Origin: Christiangramia sp.
GTDB taxonomy: Bacteria > Bacteroidota > Bacteroidia > Flavobacteriales > Flavobacteriaceae
NCBI RefSeq assembly: GCF_029937855.1
Contig: NZ_JAPYPC010000002.1
Coordinates: 62,001-126,000, forward strand
DNA: 64,000 nt
Reading direction: 5' to 3'
The notes beneath the pieces are model-generated. The model was not told where the DNA came from and ran no database searches. It was given only the letters and a program-made list of their open reading frames with translations. Position numbers and translations under genes: made by a program. Positions 31,491-42,691 of the stretch are shown piece after piece (position 1 is the first letter of the stretch; each line of letters opens with the position of its first letter).

Positions 31491-32048
31491 TTAAAAATCT
31501 TCGGAAGTTGAATCCTGCTCTCTTTCCATTTTTTCAAATTCGTCCAATTCTTTTTCAAAATCTTCCAGGGATTTTAAGAATATCTCGTTCATCTGGAGTT
31601 TTAAATTGTTGAATTCCTGGTGAAGTTCTCTCGTGGTTTGTTGAATATCTTCAGCATCTGGTTCCTGTTTTGCAGAATATTGCTTTAAAAGTTGTGCTTT
31701 GGTATTAATTACATTTAACCTCGACTCCACCGGTACCGATTTTAAGCTATCCGGAACCGAATTTTTAAGGGATTCCATAATCTGAGCGATGGCAGGAGCA
31801 TTGTTCATTACCTGATTAATCGTAGCATTCTCCAGTTGCCTTATTTCATTTTGGGCAGTGATGTATTCCACCCAGTTGAGGGCAAATTTTCTAGCGTCTT
31901 CTTCCAGTTTTAATTCGGCTTTTTCAATTTTCAATTCTTTCTGAAATGCGGTTGTGTCCAGTTCATTTTTAATAGAATCCCTGCCATCCTGTTCTGTTCT
32001 GCAGGAAGTCAGTATCAAAATAGAGATAAAATAGATGATAATTTTCAT
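31491..32048 (-). CDS. Hypothetical lipoprotein, coiled-coil rich
   Basis: MKIIIYFISILILTSCRTEQDG lipobox. Confidence 0.65.
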   Translation of the reverse strand: MKIIIYFISILILTSCRTEQDGRDSIKNELDTTAFQKELKIEKAELKLEEDARKFALNWVEYITAQNEIRQLENATINQVMNNAPAIAQIMESLKNSVPDSLKSVPVESRLNVINTKAQLLKQYSAKQEPDAEDIQQTTRELHQEFNNLKLQMNEIFLKSLEDFEKELDEFEKMEREQDSTSEDF

Positions 32049-32201
32049 ACGAAGTAATTCAGCTAATACAAAGTTATTCATTATTTGCTGATATGCTTTT
32101 AATAAATTCATATTGCAGGATTCTCAATAAAGAACGTCAAGAAAATACTAAGATTAGGTTTTCCTCTGTATAAATAAATATATTTGCAAAAAATTTAATT
32201 T

Positions 32202-33164
32202 ATGGCCGGAAGGATTTTAATAATTGGTGCCTGCGGACAAATTGGTACTGAGTTAACATTGAAATTAAGGGAGATTCATGGCAACGATCAGGTGGTTGCC
32301 AGTGATATAAGGGATGGTGCAAAAGAATTGATGGAGTCTGGCCCTTTCGAGATCTTAAATGCAACCGATGAAACTCATATTAGGCAGATCATAAATGATT
32401 ATAGGGTAAGCGAAGTTTACCTGATGGCAGCGATGTTAAGTGCTACTGCAGAAAAAGCTCCAATGAAAGCCTGGCACCTGAATATGGATTCCTTATTTCA
32501 TATATTAAATATTGCCAAAGAAGGAATCATTAACAAAGTATTCTGGCCTTCAAGTATTGCTGTATTTGGACCTACCACTCCCAAAGAAAGAACACCTCAA
32601 ACCACAGTGATGGAGCCAACAACGGTGTACGGAATAAGTAAACAAACCGGTGAACGCTGGTGTGAATATTACCATAGAAAGTTCGGTGTGGATGTGAGGA
32701 GCATTCGGTATCCCGGTATTATAAGTTATAAAACCCTACCTGGTGGCGGAACTACAGATTATGCTATCGAGATTTTTCACGAAGCAATAAAAAATTCATC
32801 TTATAAAAGTTTCCTTGCGGAAGATGCTGCATTACCTATGATGTATATGGATGATGCTATAAAGGCTACCGTAGATATTATGCAGGCTCCTGCTGAAAAA
32901 ATAAAGATTAGATCCTCCTATAATCTTTCGGCTATGAGTTTTACTCCGGAAATATTAGCCAGTGAAATTAAGAAACATATTGAGAATTTTGAGATTTCTT
33001 ACGAACCCGATTTCAGGCAAAGTATAGCGGAGTCATGGCCTTCCAGTATAAATGATTCTGCTGCCCGGGAAGACTGGGGATGGAAACATGAATTTGATTT
33101 GGAAAAATTGACCGGCACGATGCTTGAAGGTGTTGGAGAGACATTGAAAACCACAAAGAATTAG
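32202..33164 (+). CDS. NAD-dependent epimerase/dehydratase (L-threonine dehydrogenase-like SDR)
   Basis: ILIIGACGQIGTELTLKLRE, TVYGISKQTGERWCEYY, RSIRYPGIISYKTLPGGGTTDYAIEIF. Confidence 0.87.
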   Translation: MAGRILIIGACGQIGTELTLKLREIHGNDQVVASDIRDGAKELMESGPFEILNATDETHIRQIINDYRVSEVYLMAAMLSATAEKAPMKAWHLNMDSLFHILNIAKEGIINKVFWPSSIAVFGPTTPKERTPQTTVMEPTTVYGISKQTGERWCEYYHRKFGVDVRSIRYPGIISYKTLPGGGTTDYAIEIFHEAIKNSSYKSFLAEDAALPMMYMDDAIKATVDIMQAPAEKIKIRSSYNLSAMSFTPEILASEIKKHIENFEISYEPDFRQSIAESWPSSINDSAAREDWGWKHEFDLEKLTGTMLEGVGETLKTTKN

Positions 33165-33171
33165 AAATAAG

Positions 33172-33195
33172 AAAAGCCGCTGAAAAGCGGCTTTT
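33172..33195. terminator. Bidirectional terminator-like hairpin
   Basis: AAAAGCCGCTGAAAAGCGGCTTTT between convergent genes. Confidence 0.75.
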
Positions 33196-33218
33196 ACATT
33201 TTAATCAGAAAAAATATA

Positions 33219-33413
33219 TTATTCGATCACGCGTACATCTGTAGCGTTCACTCCTTTTTTTCCTTCTGTTTCCTCATACTCAACTCTATCTCCTTCTTGA
33301 AGAGTTTCACCGTTTAAACCGGTGATGTGTACGAAAATGTCTCTTTTGGTGTCGTCGTTGGTAATGAATCCATAACCTTTTGATTCATTGAAAAATTTTA
33401 CTGTGCCTTGCAT
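33219..33413 (-). CDS. Cold-shock domain protein
   Basis: MQGTVKFFNESKGYGFITNDDTKRDIFVHITGL. Confidence 0.95.
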   Translation of the reverse strand: MQGTVKFFNESKGYGFITNDDTKRDIFVHITGLNGETLQEGDRVEYEETEGKKGVNATDVRVIE

Positions 33414-33503
33414 AAAAATAATAATTAATAAAGCACAAACATAATAGATAAAATTTTAGAATCGGTTGAATATCAGAATTTTTTATGATTTTTTTGTAGG
33501 TAT

Positions 33504-33743
33504 TTAGTCAATTCCTTTCTCTCTCATTTTCTTCATATTCTCGTCTGAGAGTGTGTAATCTTTCAGTTTTTTACCTCTCCAACGCACTATCAAAAAAATT
33601 GGCATAAGGATAAATGCACTTGCCAGGACTGAAATTCCAATAATTCTGTCCCCTGTTAAAATTCTATCGGTCAACCTGAAATAGAACCCAATGCCTATAG
33701 CGATTAAAATTGCTATTCCGAGTATTTTCATAAATAATTTCAT
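33504..33743 (-). CDS. Small membrane hypothetical protein
   Basis: 79 aa with two hydrophobic segments. Confidence 0.6.
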   Translation of the reverse strand: MKLFMKILGIAILIAIGIGFYFRLTDRILTGDRIIGISVLASAFILMPIFLIVRWRGKKLKDYTLSDENMKKMREKGID

Positions 33744-33754
33744 TCGTACTTATT

Positions 33755-35545
33755 TTAAACAGTCACTTCTATTAGTTTTTTCCGGTAGGCGGTGAGAAGT
33801 TTTGATTTTGAAATAAATCCGGCATATTTTCCTTTTTCCACGACCGGTAAATTCCAGGCATCACTTTCCTGAAATTTTTTCATAATAGCCTTCATCCTAT
33901 CTGTTTCCATATCAATTATCTCCGGCGCCTGTTGCATGATGTCCTGAACTTTTACTTCATTATATAATTTTTCATTAAACATGATAGAACGAATATCATC
34001 CAATAAGATGATCCCCATAAAATTACGATCTTCATCAATTACAGGAAAGATATTCCGGGAAGATTTTATAACCCCTTCGTGTATCACATCGCCAAGGTTC
34101 ATATCTATTCTCAATGGAATAAAATTCTTCTCGATCACATTCGAAATATTCATCAAAGTTAATACCGTTTGGTCTTTGTCGTGCGTTAAAAGATCACCGC
34201 GCTGGGCCAATTCCATCGTATAAACCGAATGTGGCTGGAATTTACTGGTGATCATATAAGATATGGCCGCTGTGATCATTAAAGGAATAAACAATTCATA
34301 GCCATGGGTAAGTTCAGCAATAAGGAAAATTGCGGTTAAAGGGGCGTGGAGTACACCTGCCATTAATCCGGCCATTCCCACGAGTGTAAAGTTACTTACA
34401 GGGATAGTTTCCTTAAATATACCGAGGTTATTGAGAATTAAGGCAAAACCATGGCCGAGTGCACTGCCCATAAACATTACTGGTGCAAAAATTCCTCCTA
34501 CACCACCTGCACTTAACGTTAAAGATGTAGCAACAATTTTAAAGAGAACAAGTCCCAATAATAAAGAGATCACTACCCAAATATTATCTAGATAGGCGTT
34601 AAAGAGATTAGTGCCCAGCGCTTCCAGATAATTTTCCTGAAGCAGATTATTTACTACACTGTAGCCTTCCCCGTAAAGCGGTGGGATAAAAAATATGATC
34701 AACCCCAGTAAAAGTCCGCAGGTTATCAGTCTTAAAATATTAGACCTAATTCCAGACATTAGCTTGGTAAGCTTAAAATGAACTTTAGAGAAATAAATTG
34801 AAAAAACGGCAGTAACAATTCCTAATAAAATATAATAGGGCACTTCTGAAACTGTAAAAGCCTCTTCCAACTGGAAAGGTAAGATTATCTCACTTCCGAA
34901 GAAAAAATAGGAGGTAAGTACGGCAGAAACAGAGGCGATAAGTAGCGGTAAAAGAGAAGTTAATGTTAGGTCCAGGCTAAAAACCTCAATGGCAAATATA
35001 ATTGCCGCAATGGGAGCATTGAAGATAGAAGACATGGCCCCGGCTGCAGCGCAGCCAATAAGTAATGTCCTCGTGGTTTGGTTTAGTAAGAACATTCTGG
35101 ATAAATTGGAACCTATGGAAGCACCCGTTGCTACGGTAGGAGCCTCTAACCCCACAGATCCTCCAAAACCTACGGTTATGGGAGCTGTAATTAATGAAGA
35201 ATACATCTGGTAACGCTTCATGATTCCTTTTTGTCTGGAAATAGCATAGAGCGTAGCGGGTATTCCCTGTCCTACTTTTCTTCGCAGGATGAATTTGAAG
35301 ATGAGGTATACTATGAGAAGGCCGATTACCGGAAATACAAAATAAAAGGCGTTATGATAACTTATGATGTTATCAGCTTTCAGAAAAACCTGGATGAAAT
35401 GAGTAAGGTTTTTAATGACTACCGCACAAATCCCAGCGATAAAACCAATCAGCGCACTAATAATCATCAGGAATTGACGATGAGAGAGGTTCCTGGACTT
35501 CCAGTTCAAAAACCTGTGTAATAAAGAATTTCTGAATTTAGCCAC
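33755..35545 (-). CDS. ClC family chloride channel/transporter with CBS pair
   Basis: GFGGSVGLEAPTVATGASIGS, LSAGGVGGIFAPVMFMGS, C-terminal CBS domains. Confidence 0.93.
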   Translation of the reverse strand: MAKFRNSLLHRFLNWKSRNLSHRQFLMIISALIGFIAGICAVVIKNLTHFIQVFLKADNIISYHNAFYFVFPVIGLLIVYLIFKFILRRKVGQGIPATLYAISRQKGIMKRYQMYSSLITAPITVGFGGSVGLEAPTVATGASIGSNLSRMFLLNQTTRTLLIGCAAAGAMSSIFNAPIAAIIFAIEVFSLDLTLTSLLPLLIASVSAVLTSYFFFGSEIILPFQLEEAFTVSEVPYYILLGIVTAVFSIYFSKVHFKLTKLMSGIRSNILRLITCGLLLGLIIFFIPPLYGEGYSVVNNLLQENYLEALGTNLFNAYLDNIWVVISLLLGLVLFKIVATSLTLSAGGVGGIFAPVMFMGSALGHGFALILNNLGIFKETIPVSNFTLVGMAGLMAGVLHAPLTAIFLIAELTHGYELFIPLMITAAISYMITSKFQPHSVYTMELAQRGDLLTHDKDQTVLTLMNISNVIEKNFIPLRIDMNLGDVIHEGVIKSSRNIFPVIDEDRNFMGIILLDDIRSIMFNEKLYNEVKVQDIMQQAPEIIDMETDRMKAIMKKFQESDAWNLPVVEKGKYAGFISKSKLLTAYRKKLIEVTV

Positions 35546-35573
35546 TCTCTGATAATTAGCCTGTGAATAAAAA

Positions 35574-35592
35574 ATCCCGCAATACGCGGGAT
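35574..35592 (-). terminator. Terminator-like hairpin after aspS
   Basis: ATCCCGCAATACGCGGGAT. Confidence 0.6.
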
Positions 35593-35599
35593 GTTATTT

Positions 35600-37348
35600 T
35601 TATAATTTCAGCTGAAGATGTAACTCGTTAAGTTGCTCTTCATCAAGTTTTGCAGGAGCATCTATCATTACATCGCGACCTGCATTATTCTTAGGAAATG
35701 CAATGAAATCCCTAATACTTTCCTGGCCTCCTAAAATAGCTACCAGTCTATCGAAGCCAAAAGCGATCCCGCCGTGTGGGGGTGCTCCATATTGAAAAGC
35801 ATCCATCAAAAATCCAAATTGCTCTTTTGCCTCTTCAGGAGTAAAGCCAAGATATTTGAACATTTGAGATTGAGTTTCTTTATCGTGAATTCTGATAGAA
35901 CCACCACCAATTTCGTTACCATTTAATACCAGGTCATAGGCGTTTGCCCGTACTTTTCCCGGTTCAGTTTCCAATAAAGCAAAATCTTCTTTTTTAGGAG
36001 AAGTGAAAGGATGGTGCATGGCGTGGAATCTTTGTGTTTCTTCATCCCACTCCAAAAGAGGGAAATCTACTACCCATAATGGAGCAAATTCATCTGCCTT
36101 TCTTAATGCAAGCTCATTACCTAAATGCATCCTAAGAGCACTTAGCTGAGTTCTTGTTTTTGCGGCATCACCAGCCATGACCAAAATAAGATCACCTGGG
36201 CTTGCTTCGGTTGCCTCTGCCCAATTTTTCAGGTCTTCCTGAGAATAGAATTTATCTACAGAAGATTTTAAGCTTCCATCTTCATTATATTTTACCCAAA
36301 CGAGTCCGTTTGCGCCAACTTGCGGTCTTTTTACCCATGAAATAAGATTGTCAATCTCTTTTCTGGTAAAGCTTGCAGCTCCCGGTACTGATATTCCAAC
36401 TACCAGTTCCTGCTGATCAAATACATTAAAGCCTTTGTTTTTCGCGAGATCATTAAGTTCAGCAAACTCCATCCCGAAACGAATGTCCGGTTTATCATTT
36501 CCATATTTTTTCATGGCCTCTTCAAAGGTCATTCTGGGAAATTCACCTACTTCAACTCCTTTAATTTCTTTCAATAAATGTCTGGTAAGGCCTTCAAAAA
36601 TATTCAGAATATCCTCCTGATCTACAAAAGCCATTTCGCAGTCTATCTGTGTAAATTCCGGCTGACGGTCTGCGCGAAGGTCTTCATCTCTGAAGCATTT
36701 CACGATTTGGAAATATTTATCCATTCCGCCTACCATTAACAACTGCTTAAAAGTTTGAGGAGATTGGGGAAGGGCGTAAAACTGGCCTTCGTTCATTCTA
36801 CTGGGAACTACAAAATCGCGGGCACCTTCAGGAGTAGATTTTATTAGATACGGAGTTTCAATTTCAATGAACCCCTCGTTAGAAAGATAGTTTCTTACTT
36901 TCATTCCCACCTGGTGGCGGAACATTAACTTATTCTTTACCGGATTTCTTCTAATATCAAGATACCTGTATTTCATTCTAAGGTCTTCCCCACCATCAGT
37001 TTCATCTTCAATAGTAAAAGGAGGGGTTTTGGAAGAATTCAGTAATTTAAAGTCTTCTACCAATACTTCAATCTCACCTGTTGGTATATTTGAATTTTTA
37101 GACTCCCTTTCTATCACGGTTCCTTCAACCTGGATTACGAATTCCCGCGCGAGGTTTCCGGCTTTATCCATTAATTCTTTTGAAGAGCGTTCCTCATCAA
37201 ATATTAACTGCGTTAGGCCGTAGCGATCACGAAGATCTACCCAGATCATAAAACCTTTATTTCTAACTTTCTGCACCCATCCGGAGAGGGTCACTTTGTT
37301 ACTGATCTGTTGTGCGCTGAGTTCGCCGCAGGTATGACTTCTGTACAT
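35600..37348 (-). CDS. aspS: Aspartyl-tRNA synthetase
   Basis: [80 protein letters not shown]. Confidence 0.96.
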   Translation of the reverse strand: MYRSHTCGELSAQQISNKVTLSGWVQKVRNKGFMIWVDLRDRYGLTQLIFDEERSSKELMDKAGNLAREFVIQVEGTVIERESKNSNIPTGEIEVLVEDFKLLNSSKTPPFTIEDETDGGEDLRMKYRYLDIRRNPVKNKLMFRHQVGMKVRNYLSNEGFIEIETPYLIKSTPEGARDFVVPSRMNEGQFYALPQSPQTFKQLLMVGGMDKYFQIVKCFRDEDLRADRQPEFTQIDCEMAFVDQEDILNIFEGLTRHLLKEIKGVEVGEFPRMTFEEAMKKYGNDKPDIRFGMEFAELNDLAKNKGFNVFDQQELVVGISVPGAASFTRKEIDNLISWVKRPQVGANGLVWVKYNEDGSLKSSVDKFYSQEDLKNWAEATEASPGDLILVMAGDAAKTRTQLSALRMHLGNELALRKADEFAPLWVVDFPLLEWDEETQRFHAMHHPFTSPKKEDFALLETEPGKVRANAYDLVLNGNEIGGGSIRIHDKETQSQMFKYLGFTPEEAKEQFGFLMDAFQYGAPPHGGIAFGFDRLVAILGGQESIRDFIAFPKNNAGRDVMIDAPAKLDEEQLNELHLQLKL

Positions 37349-37577
37349 TTTATTCTTCGAATTTAGAATGGGCACAAAAGTAAGAAGTTAAACACTTTTA
37401 CTGAACCTTTCCATCTTAAAAATTATATCATTTTATTTCAGCCTTATTCATTATTAACATTGTAAACTGCTGAAAAACAGATTTAAAAGGATTTAATGTT
37501 AAGTTAATGTTATGTAAATATTGATTGTTTGTAAACTTTCACTATATTTGTAATGCTAACGTTAATAGAAAAGAGCT

Positions 37578-37940
37578 ATGAAGACTATAAAAAATATATT
37601 ATTAGCAGGAATATTCCTTATTGGAGGAGTTGCCATGTCGCAAAAAGAAGATAAAAAACCTGTTTTTGAAAAACAGGGGGATTTAATTAAAGGAACGTTT
37701 TATTATGAAGATGGAAGTGTTAGACAGGAAGGTACGTACAAGGACGGTAGACTGCACGGAGAGTGGGTTTCTTACAACAAGAACGGTGAAAAGACAGCCA
37801 TCGCGAATTACGAAAATGGCAAAAAAAGTGGGAAGTGGTTTTTTTGGGCTGAAAATAAACTTACCGAAGTTGACTATCAGAACAGCGTGATCGCTTCTGT
37901 GAATAGCTGGAAAAGTGAAAGTTCACTGGTAAACAACTAA
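37578..37940 (+). CDS. MORN-repeat / YwqK-like secreted protein
   Basis: YYEDGSVRQEGTYKDGRLHGEWVSYNKNGEKTAIANYENGKKSGKWFFW. Confidence 0.85.
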   Translation: MKTIKNILLAGIFLIGGVAMSQKEDKKPVFEKQGDLIKGTFYYEDGSVRQEGTYKDGRLHGEWVSYNKNGEKTAIANYENGKKSGKWFFWAENKLTEVDYQNSVIASVNSWKSESSLVNN

Positions 37941-37960
37941 GAAAATAAATATGTAATAAA

Positions 37961-37989
37961 AAACCCCGAAGCAGTGCTTCGGGGTTTTT
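37961..37989. terminator. Bidirectional terminator-like hairpin
   Basis: AAACCCCGAAGCAGTGCTTCGGGGTTTTT between convergent genes. Confidence 0.85.
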
Positions 37990-37992
37990 GCT

Positions 37993-40900
37993 TTACAGAT
38001 TCGCCAGTTTCATTTGTTTTTCCTTTTCTTCCAGTTTGGTTTTCTTTCTTTTTTCACGCTTCTCCCTGAATTTGATCTTTGCCCTGTTCACTAAATAAAA
38101 CATTACTGGGATAATCACCAGGGTTAAGAAGGTCGCGAAGATTAATCCGAAGATTACGGTCCAGGCCAATGGCCCCCAGAATATCACGTTGTCACCGCCA
38201 ATATAAATTCCCGGGTCATAATCTGTAAACAAACCAAAGAAGTCTATATTTAACCCTACTGCTAGAGGGATTAGCCCCAGCACCGTTGTAATAGCCGTAA
38301 GCAATACAGGTCTAAGCCGAGATCTGCCTCCTGCAACCACAAGTTCAAAATATTCTTTTCGGCTTAAATATTCGTCATCCCTCATATTCATTTCTTCCTT
38401 CCTTCGGTCAATTAGAATCTGGGTGTAATCAATGAGTACAATAGCATTGTTCACTACAATCCCTGCCAGCGATATAATTCCCATCATGGTCATGATCACC
38501 ACGAAATCCATTCCGAATGTTACAAGCCCAAGAAATACCCCCGCTAAACTCAGGACGATAGCCATAAGGATAATGAGAGGTTTGGAAATTGAATTAAACT
38601 GTGCAACCAGAATAAGTAAAATCCCACCCATGGCATAGAATAAGGCCAATAATAAGAAACTCATGTTATCTGACTGTTCTTCCTGCTCTCCTGTAAAAGA
38701 ATAATCAATGTCTGAAGGCATTTCATAATTCTGCAGTTCATCTTTTAATTCATTAACAATTTCGGTAGGGTTATAGCCGCCTAAAACGTTCGAATACACA
38801 GTAATGATCCTTTTAAGGTCCTTTCGTTTGATAGAACTAAAAGAGGAGGTATTGCTTTTAGTAATTAATGACGAAATAGGAACCTGTATTAATTTTCCAT
38901 TATTATTTCTGAAAGTGACGGGTTGGTTGAAAATTGCGCTTTCATCGTACCGGTATTTATCTGCAAACCGAACGTTTATGGGATAGTCATCATCTCCTTC
39001 TTTATAGGTAGATATTTCTTCCCCGTAAATAGACCTTCTTAAGGTTTGTCCCACTGCAGCAGTAGATACTCCTAGCTGTCCCGCTTTTTGACGATCTACT
39101 TCCACATCCATTTCTGGCTTGGATTTATTTACATCTATTTTAAGTTCTTCAATTCCGGCAATATTGAGTTCTTCGATAAAATTTCGCATGTTTTCAGCTT
39201 CACGCAACATGTCTTCATAGTTATCCCCGCTTAATTCAATATTAATAGGATATCCGGTTGGAGGTCCCGCAGCATCTTTTTCAACAATAATGGAAGCTCC
39301 CGGAAAACCTTTTACTGCATCCCTAACTTCTGAAAGAACCTTGCTACTTTTTACTCCTCTACGAAGCTGGAATTCACGCATGGAAAGTGTAATCTTCCCT
39401 TTGTGCGGCATTGCATTGGACTGGCCGGCATCGGTTTGGGGGTTTCCAGCACCCTCACCAACCTGAGAAATAGCAGACTCCACCATATAATTATATCCAT
39501 CTTCATCCTCATATTTTTTGATAGCACTAAATACCCGCTCTTCAATTTTCTTGGTAAGCTCATTGGTTTTTTTAATATCGGTTCCCTGAGGATATTCTAT
39601 ATAGGTGATAATTTGATTTGGTTCATTCTCCGGAAAGAATAATACATCCGGTTGCGCTACTGCCACCAGAAAGAAGGATAGAATAAGCACTCCAAATGTT
39701 CCGAAGAAAAATGCATATGCTTTTCTTCCTCTTAGCGCATATTTAAGAAAGCCTTCATAAAGATTTTCTAATTTTTTTAAAGCTCTAAACTGAAAATATT
39801 CTACAGCTCCGGCGAGGAAATATTTATATACCCACAACATAATTGCAGTAAGGATACTTAGATTACCTATACCACGAAGTCCTGCTATGTTCAACACATA
39901 TCCTGCAATGAGTAAAACTGCTCCAACACCAGCCAAAATTAAGCTCCATCTAACTAATTTCTTTTTTGTGAGCGAGTTTTCTTCCGTTTCCATAAACTTG
40001 GAAGTAAGCATGGAGTTGATGATCAGGGCTACAAATAAAGAGGAGCCAAGCACAACCGAAAGTGTAATTGGGAAATAGATCATGAATTTACCAATTAAGC
40101 CGGGCCATAAACCCAGTGGGAAAAAGGCTGCAAGAGTGGTGGCCGTGGAAGCAATAATAGGCCAGGCAATTTCGCCCATCCCCTGTTTGGCGGCTTTCAT
40201 CCTGGGCATTCCCTGACTCATAAGGGAGTAGACATTTTCTACCACCACAATTCCGTTGTCCACGAGCATTCCCAATCCCATTACCAAACCAAATAGTACC
40301 ATGGTGTTCATGGTAAAGCCCAGTGATGATAATATAAATAAGGACATCAACATGGAAAGCGGAATGGCAAATCCTACAAAGAGTGCATTTCTAAAGCCCA
40401 GGAAGAACATAAGTACCAGCACTACCAGGATCACTCCAAAAATGATATTATTCACCAGGTCATCTACCTGATTTTGCGTTTTTATAGACTGGTCATTAGT
40501 TAAGGAAATATGCAGATCTTCCGGAAGATAGTTTTCCTGTTCTTTCTTTATGATCTCTTTAATGCTTTCAACGGCTTCGATCATATTTTTACCAGCCCGT
40601 TTTTTAATGTCCAGCATGACTACGGGTTCTCCATATTCCCTGGCGTAGGTCGTAGGATCCTGATTTTTGAAATTAATACTTGCAATATCCCTTAGAAAAA
40701 TATTGCCGCCGTCAGTTTTTACCACCACATTCTTAAGATCATCCGGATCTTCAATTTCTCCAAGGATCCTAATATTTTTCTGAACACCATTGCTAATAAC
40801 ATTTCCTCCTGAAATAGTGTTATTTTCAGCCCGAACAGCATTGATGATATTATCAAAATTTACCTGTGAAGCGGTCATTTTATAAACATCAACCGCAACT

Positions 40901-41493
40901 TCTACTTCCTGATCTTCAACACCTCTAATACTCGCCTCTTTAATTGGCTGAAGTAATTCAATCTTATCCTGAAGATATTCAGCATAATCTTTTAGCTGCT
41001 GAATGGGATAATTTCCGGTAAGGTTTATGTTTAAGATGGGCTGTTCTTCAGAAAGGTTAAGATCAAAAACATTAGGTTCTACTTTGGCGCCATTATCCAA
41101 TGTGGGCCAGGTGGTTTCGGCTTTTACCTGGTCTACCTTGTCTTTTACCCGTTGCTTGGCCACCGGGATTTCAACATCTTCTTCAAATTCTACAATTACC
41201 ATAGAGTAATCCTGAAGAGTAGTGGAGCTAATTTCGCGTACGCCCCCAATATTGTTAAATTCCTCTTCGAGTGGTTCGGTGATGAATTTCTCTACATCTT
41301 CCGCCGAGTTCCCTGGATTTACAGAGCTAACATAAATTTTAGTCTCTATAATTTCAGGAAAGGATTCTCTTGGCATCGTGTAATAGGAGAAAACCCCTAA
41401 AAATAGGATGATGGCAATAATGACATAGACCGTCATTTTATTTTCGATCGCCCAGGAGGATATACTAAATTCTTTATAAGTGTTCTTGCCCAT
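37993..41493 (-). CDS. RND efflux transporter permease (AcrB/MMPL-like)
   Basis: 1166 aa; ENKMTVYVIIAIILFLGVFSYYTMPRESFPE, LVMGLGMLVDNGIVVVENVY, GIISLAGIVVNNAIVLIDY. Confidence 0.94.
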   Translation of the reverse strand: MGKNTYKEFSISSWAIENKMTVYVIIAIILFLGVFSYYTMPRESFPEIIETKIYVSSVNPGNSAEDVEKFITEPLEEEFNNIGGVREISSTTLQDYSMVIVEFEEDVEIPVAKQRVKDKVDQVKAETTWPTLDNGAKVEPNVFDLNLSEEQPILNINLTGNYPIQQLKDYAEYLQDKIELLQPIKEASIRGVEDQEVEVAVDVYKMTASQVNFDNIINAVRAENNTISGGNVISNGVQKNIRILGEIEDPDDLKNVVVKTDGGNIFLRDIASINFKNQDPTTYAREYGEPVVMLDIKKRAGKNMIEAVESIKEIIKKEQENYLPEDLHISLTNDQSIKTQNQVDDLVNNIIFGVILVVLVLMFFLGFRNALFVGFAIPLSMLMSLFILSSLGFTMNTMVLFGLVMGLGMLVDNGIVVVENVYSLMSQGMPRMKAAKQGMGEIAWPIIASTATTLAAFFPLGLWPGLIGKFMIYFPITLSVVLGSSLFVALIINSMLTSKFMETEENSLTKKKLVRWSLILAGVGAVLLIAGYVLNIAGLRGIGNLSILTAIMLWVYKYFLAGAVEYFQFRALKKLENLYEGFLKYALRGRKAYAFFFGTFGVLILSFFLVAVAQPDVLFFPENEPNQIITYIEYPQGTDIKKTNELTKKIEERVFSAIKKYEDEDGYNYMVESAISQVGEGAGNPQTDAGQSNAMPHKGKITLSMREFQLRRGVKSSKVLSEVRDAVKGFPGASIIVEKDAAGPPTGYPINIELSGDNYEDMLREAENMRNFIEELNIAGIEELKIDVNKSKPEMDVEVDRQKAGQLGVSTAAVGQTLRRSIYGEEISTYKEGDDDYPINVRFADKYRYDESAIFNQPVTFRNNNGKLIQVPISSLITKSNTSSFSSIKRKDLKRIITVYSNVLGGYNPTEIVNELKDELQNYEMPSDIDYSFTGEQEEQSDNMSFLLLALFYAMGGILLILVAQFNSISKPLIILMAIVLSLAGVFLGLVTFGMDFVVIMTMMGIISLAGIVVNNAIVLIDYTQILIDRRKEEMNMRDDEYLSRKEYFELVVAGGRSRLRPVLLTAITTVLGLIPLAVGLNIDFFGLFTDYDPGIYIGGDNVIFWGPLAWTVIFGLIFATFLTLVIIPVMFYLVNRAKIKFREKREKRKKTKLEEKEKQMKLANL

Positions 41494-41508
41494 AATGCAA
41501 TCTATTTT

Positions 41509-42669
41509 CTAATTTTTGGTAGTCACTCGTTGACCGTCGCGTACGCTTTTTGCGCCTTCAATAATCACAACGTCACCATCGTTTAAACCGCTTTTTACTT
41601 CAATCTGGTTCCCGTAATTTAAACCGATCTCGAGTTTAACTCGTTTTGCAACTCCTATAGAATCGCTTTGTGGTTGGTACAAATAGGCGATAGTTTCGCC
41701 TTCAGCATTTTCCTGAAGGATATTTTCGGGGATTGTGATTGCATTTTCATTGGTGTAATCATTCACCTTTACCGTGGCAATAAGGTTTGGTTTAACCTGT
41801 CCGTTTTTATTCGGAATGTCAATTTCCACATCAAAAGTCCTGTTGTCTGGGTTAATATAATTACCTACCTGCCGAACAGTTCCTTTAAATTCCTGTCCTA
41901 TTGAGGAGAGATTAATGCTTACCTCGGTGCCAACCCGGATATTATTCAAGTAATTCTCAGGTAAAGAAGCTTTTACATACATATCACTAAGGTCTACCAG
42001 TCTGATCACTTGAGTTTGCCCCTGATTTACCACCTGGCCCTGTTCGGCCATCACATTATCAATCACACCGCTAAAAGGTGCCTTAATAACAGTTTTGGCT
42101 AATTGGGATTTAAGCTGGTTCGTCGCATCTAAAGAAGCTTCGTAATTAGCTTTGGCTTCTAAAAATTGAATTTCTGAACCTATCTTTTGATCCCATAAGC
42201 GTTTTCTTCTTTCGTAAGTAGTTTTGGCAAGAGCCGTTTGGGTTTCCTGCTGGGCTACCTGGCTACTAAGACCGCCATCATCTATTTTGGCCAATCTTTG
42301 CCCTTTAGAGACTCGTTGTCCTTCATTTACATAAACCTTGGTGAGTACTCCGGAATATTCCGGATAGATAATAATATTTTGATCGGTTTCCACATTTCCC
42401 TGTACTTCCACAAAATGTTTAAAAATAGTATCATTGAGCGTTTCCGTAGAAACCAGAATTGCCGCCTGTTTCTTCTCTTTTTTCTGAATAAAATTGTTCA
42501 GTTTCTCGATTTCGGCTTTTAATTCCCGCTGCTGGTTGCTCAATTCGGTTTTTCTGGCTTTAATGGCAGAAAGATCCCCATTATCAATAAGTGTATCTGC
42601 AGATTTATCTTCATCTCCGCAGGAGCTAAAGAAAAGCGCAGCAATAAGTATGAATAGAAACTTTTTCAT
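41509..42669 (-). CDS. RND efflux periplasmic adaptor (membrane-fusion protein), lipoprotein
   Basis: MKKFLFILIAALFFSSCGDED; VYVNEGQRVSKGQRLAKIDD, APFSGVIDNVMAEQGQVV. Confidence 0.92.
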   Translation of the reverse strand: MKKFLFILIAALFFSSCGDEDKSADTLIDNGDLSAIKARKTELSNQQRELKAEIEKLNNFIQKKEKKQAAILVSTETLNDTIFKHFVEVQGNVETDQNIIIYPEYSGVLTKVYVNEGQRVSKGQRLAKIDDGGLSSQVAQQETQTALAKTTYERRKRLWDQKIGSEIQFLEAKANYEASLDATNQLKSQLAKTVIKAPFSGVIDNVMAEQGQVVNQGQTQVIRLVDLSDMYVKASLPENYLNNIRVGTEVSINLSSIGQEFKGTVRQVGNYINPDNRTFDVEIDIPNKNGQVKPNLIATVKVNDYTNENAITIPENILQENAEGETIAYLYQPQSDSIGVAKRVKLEIGLNYGNQIEVKSGLNDGDVVIIEGAKSVRDGQRVTTKN

Positions 42670-42691
42670 GGAAATATAGTTACTAAGTTGT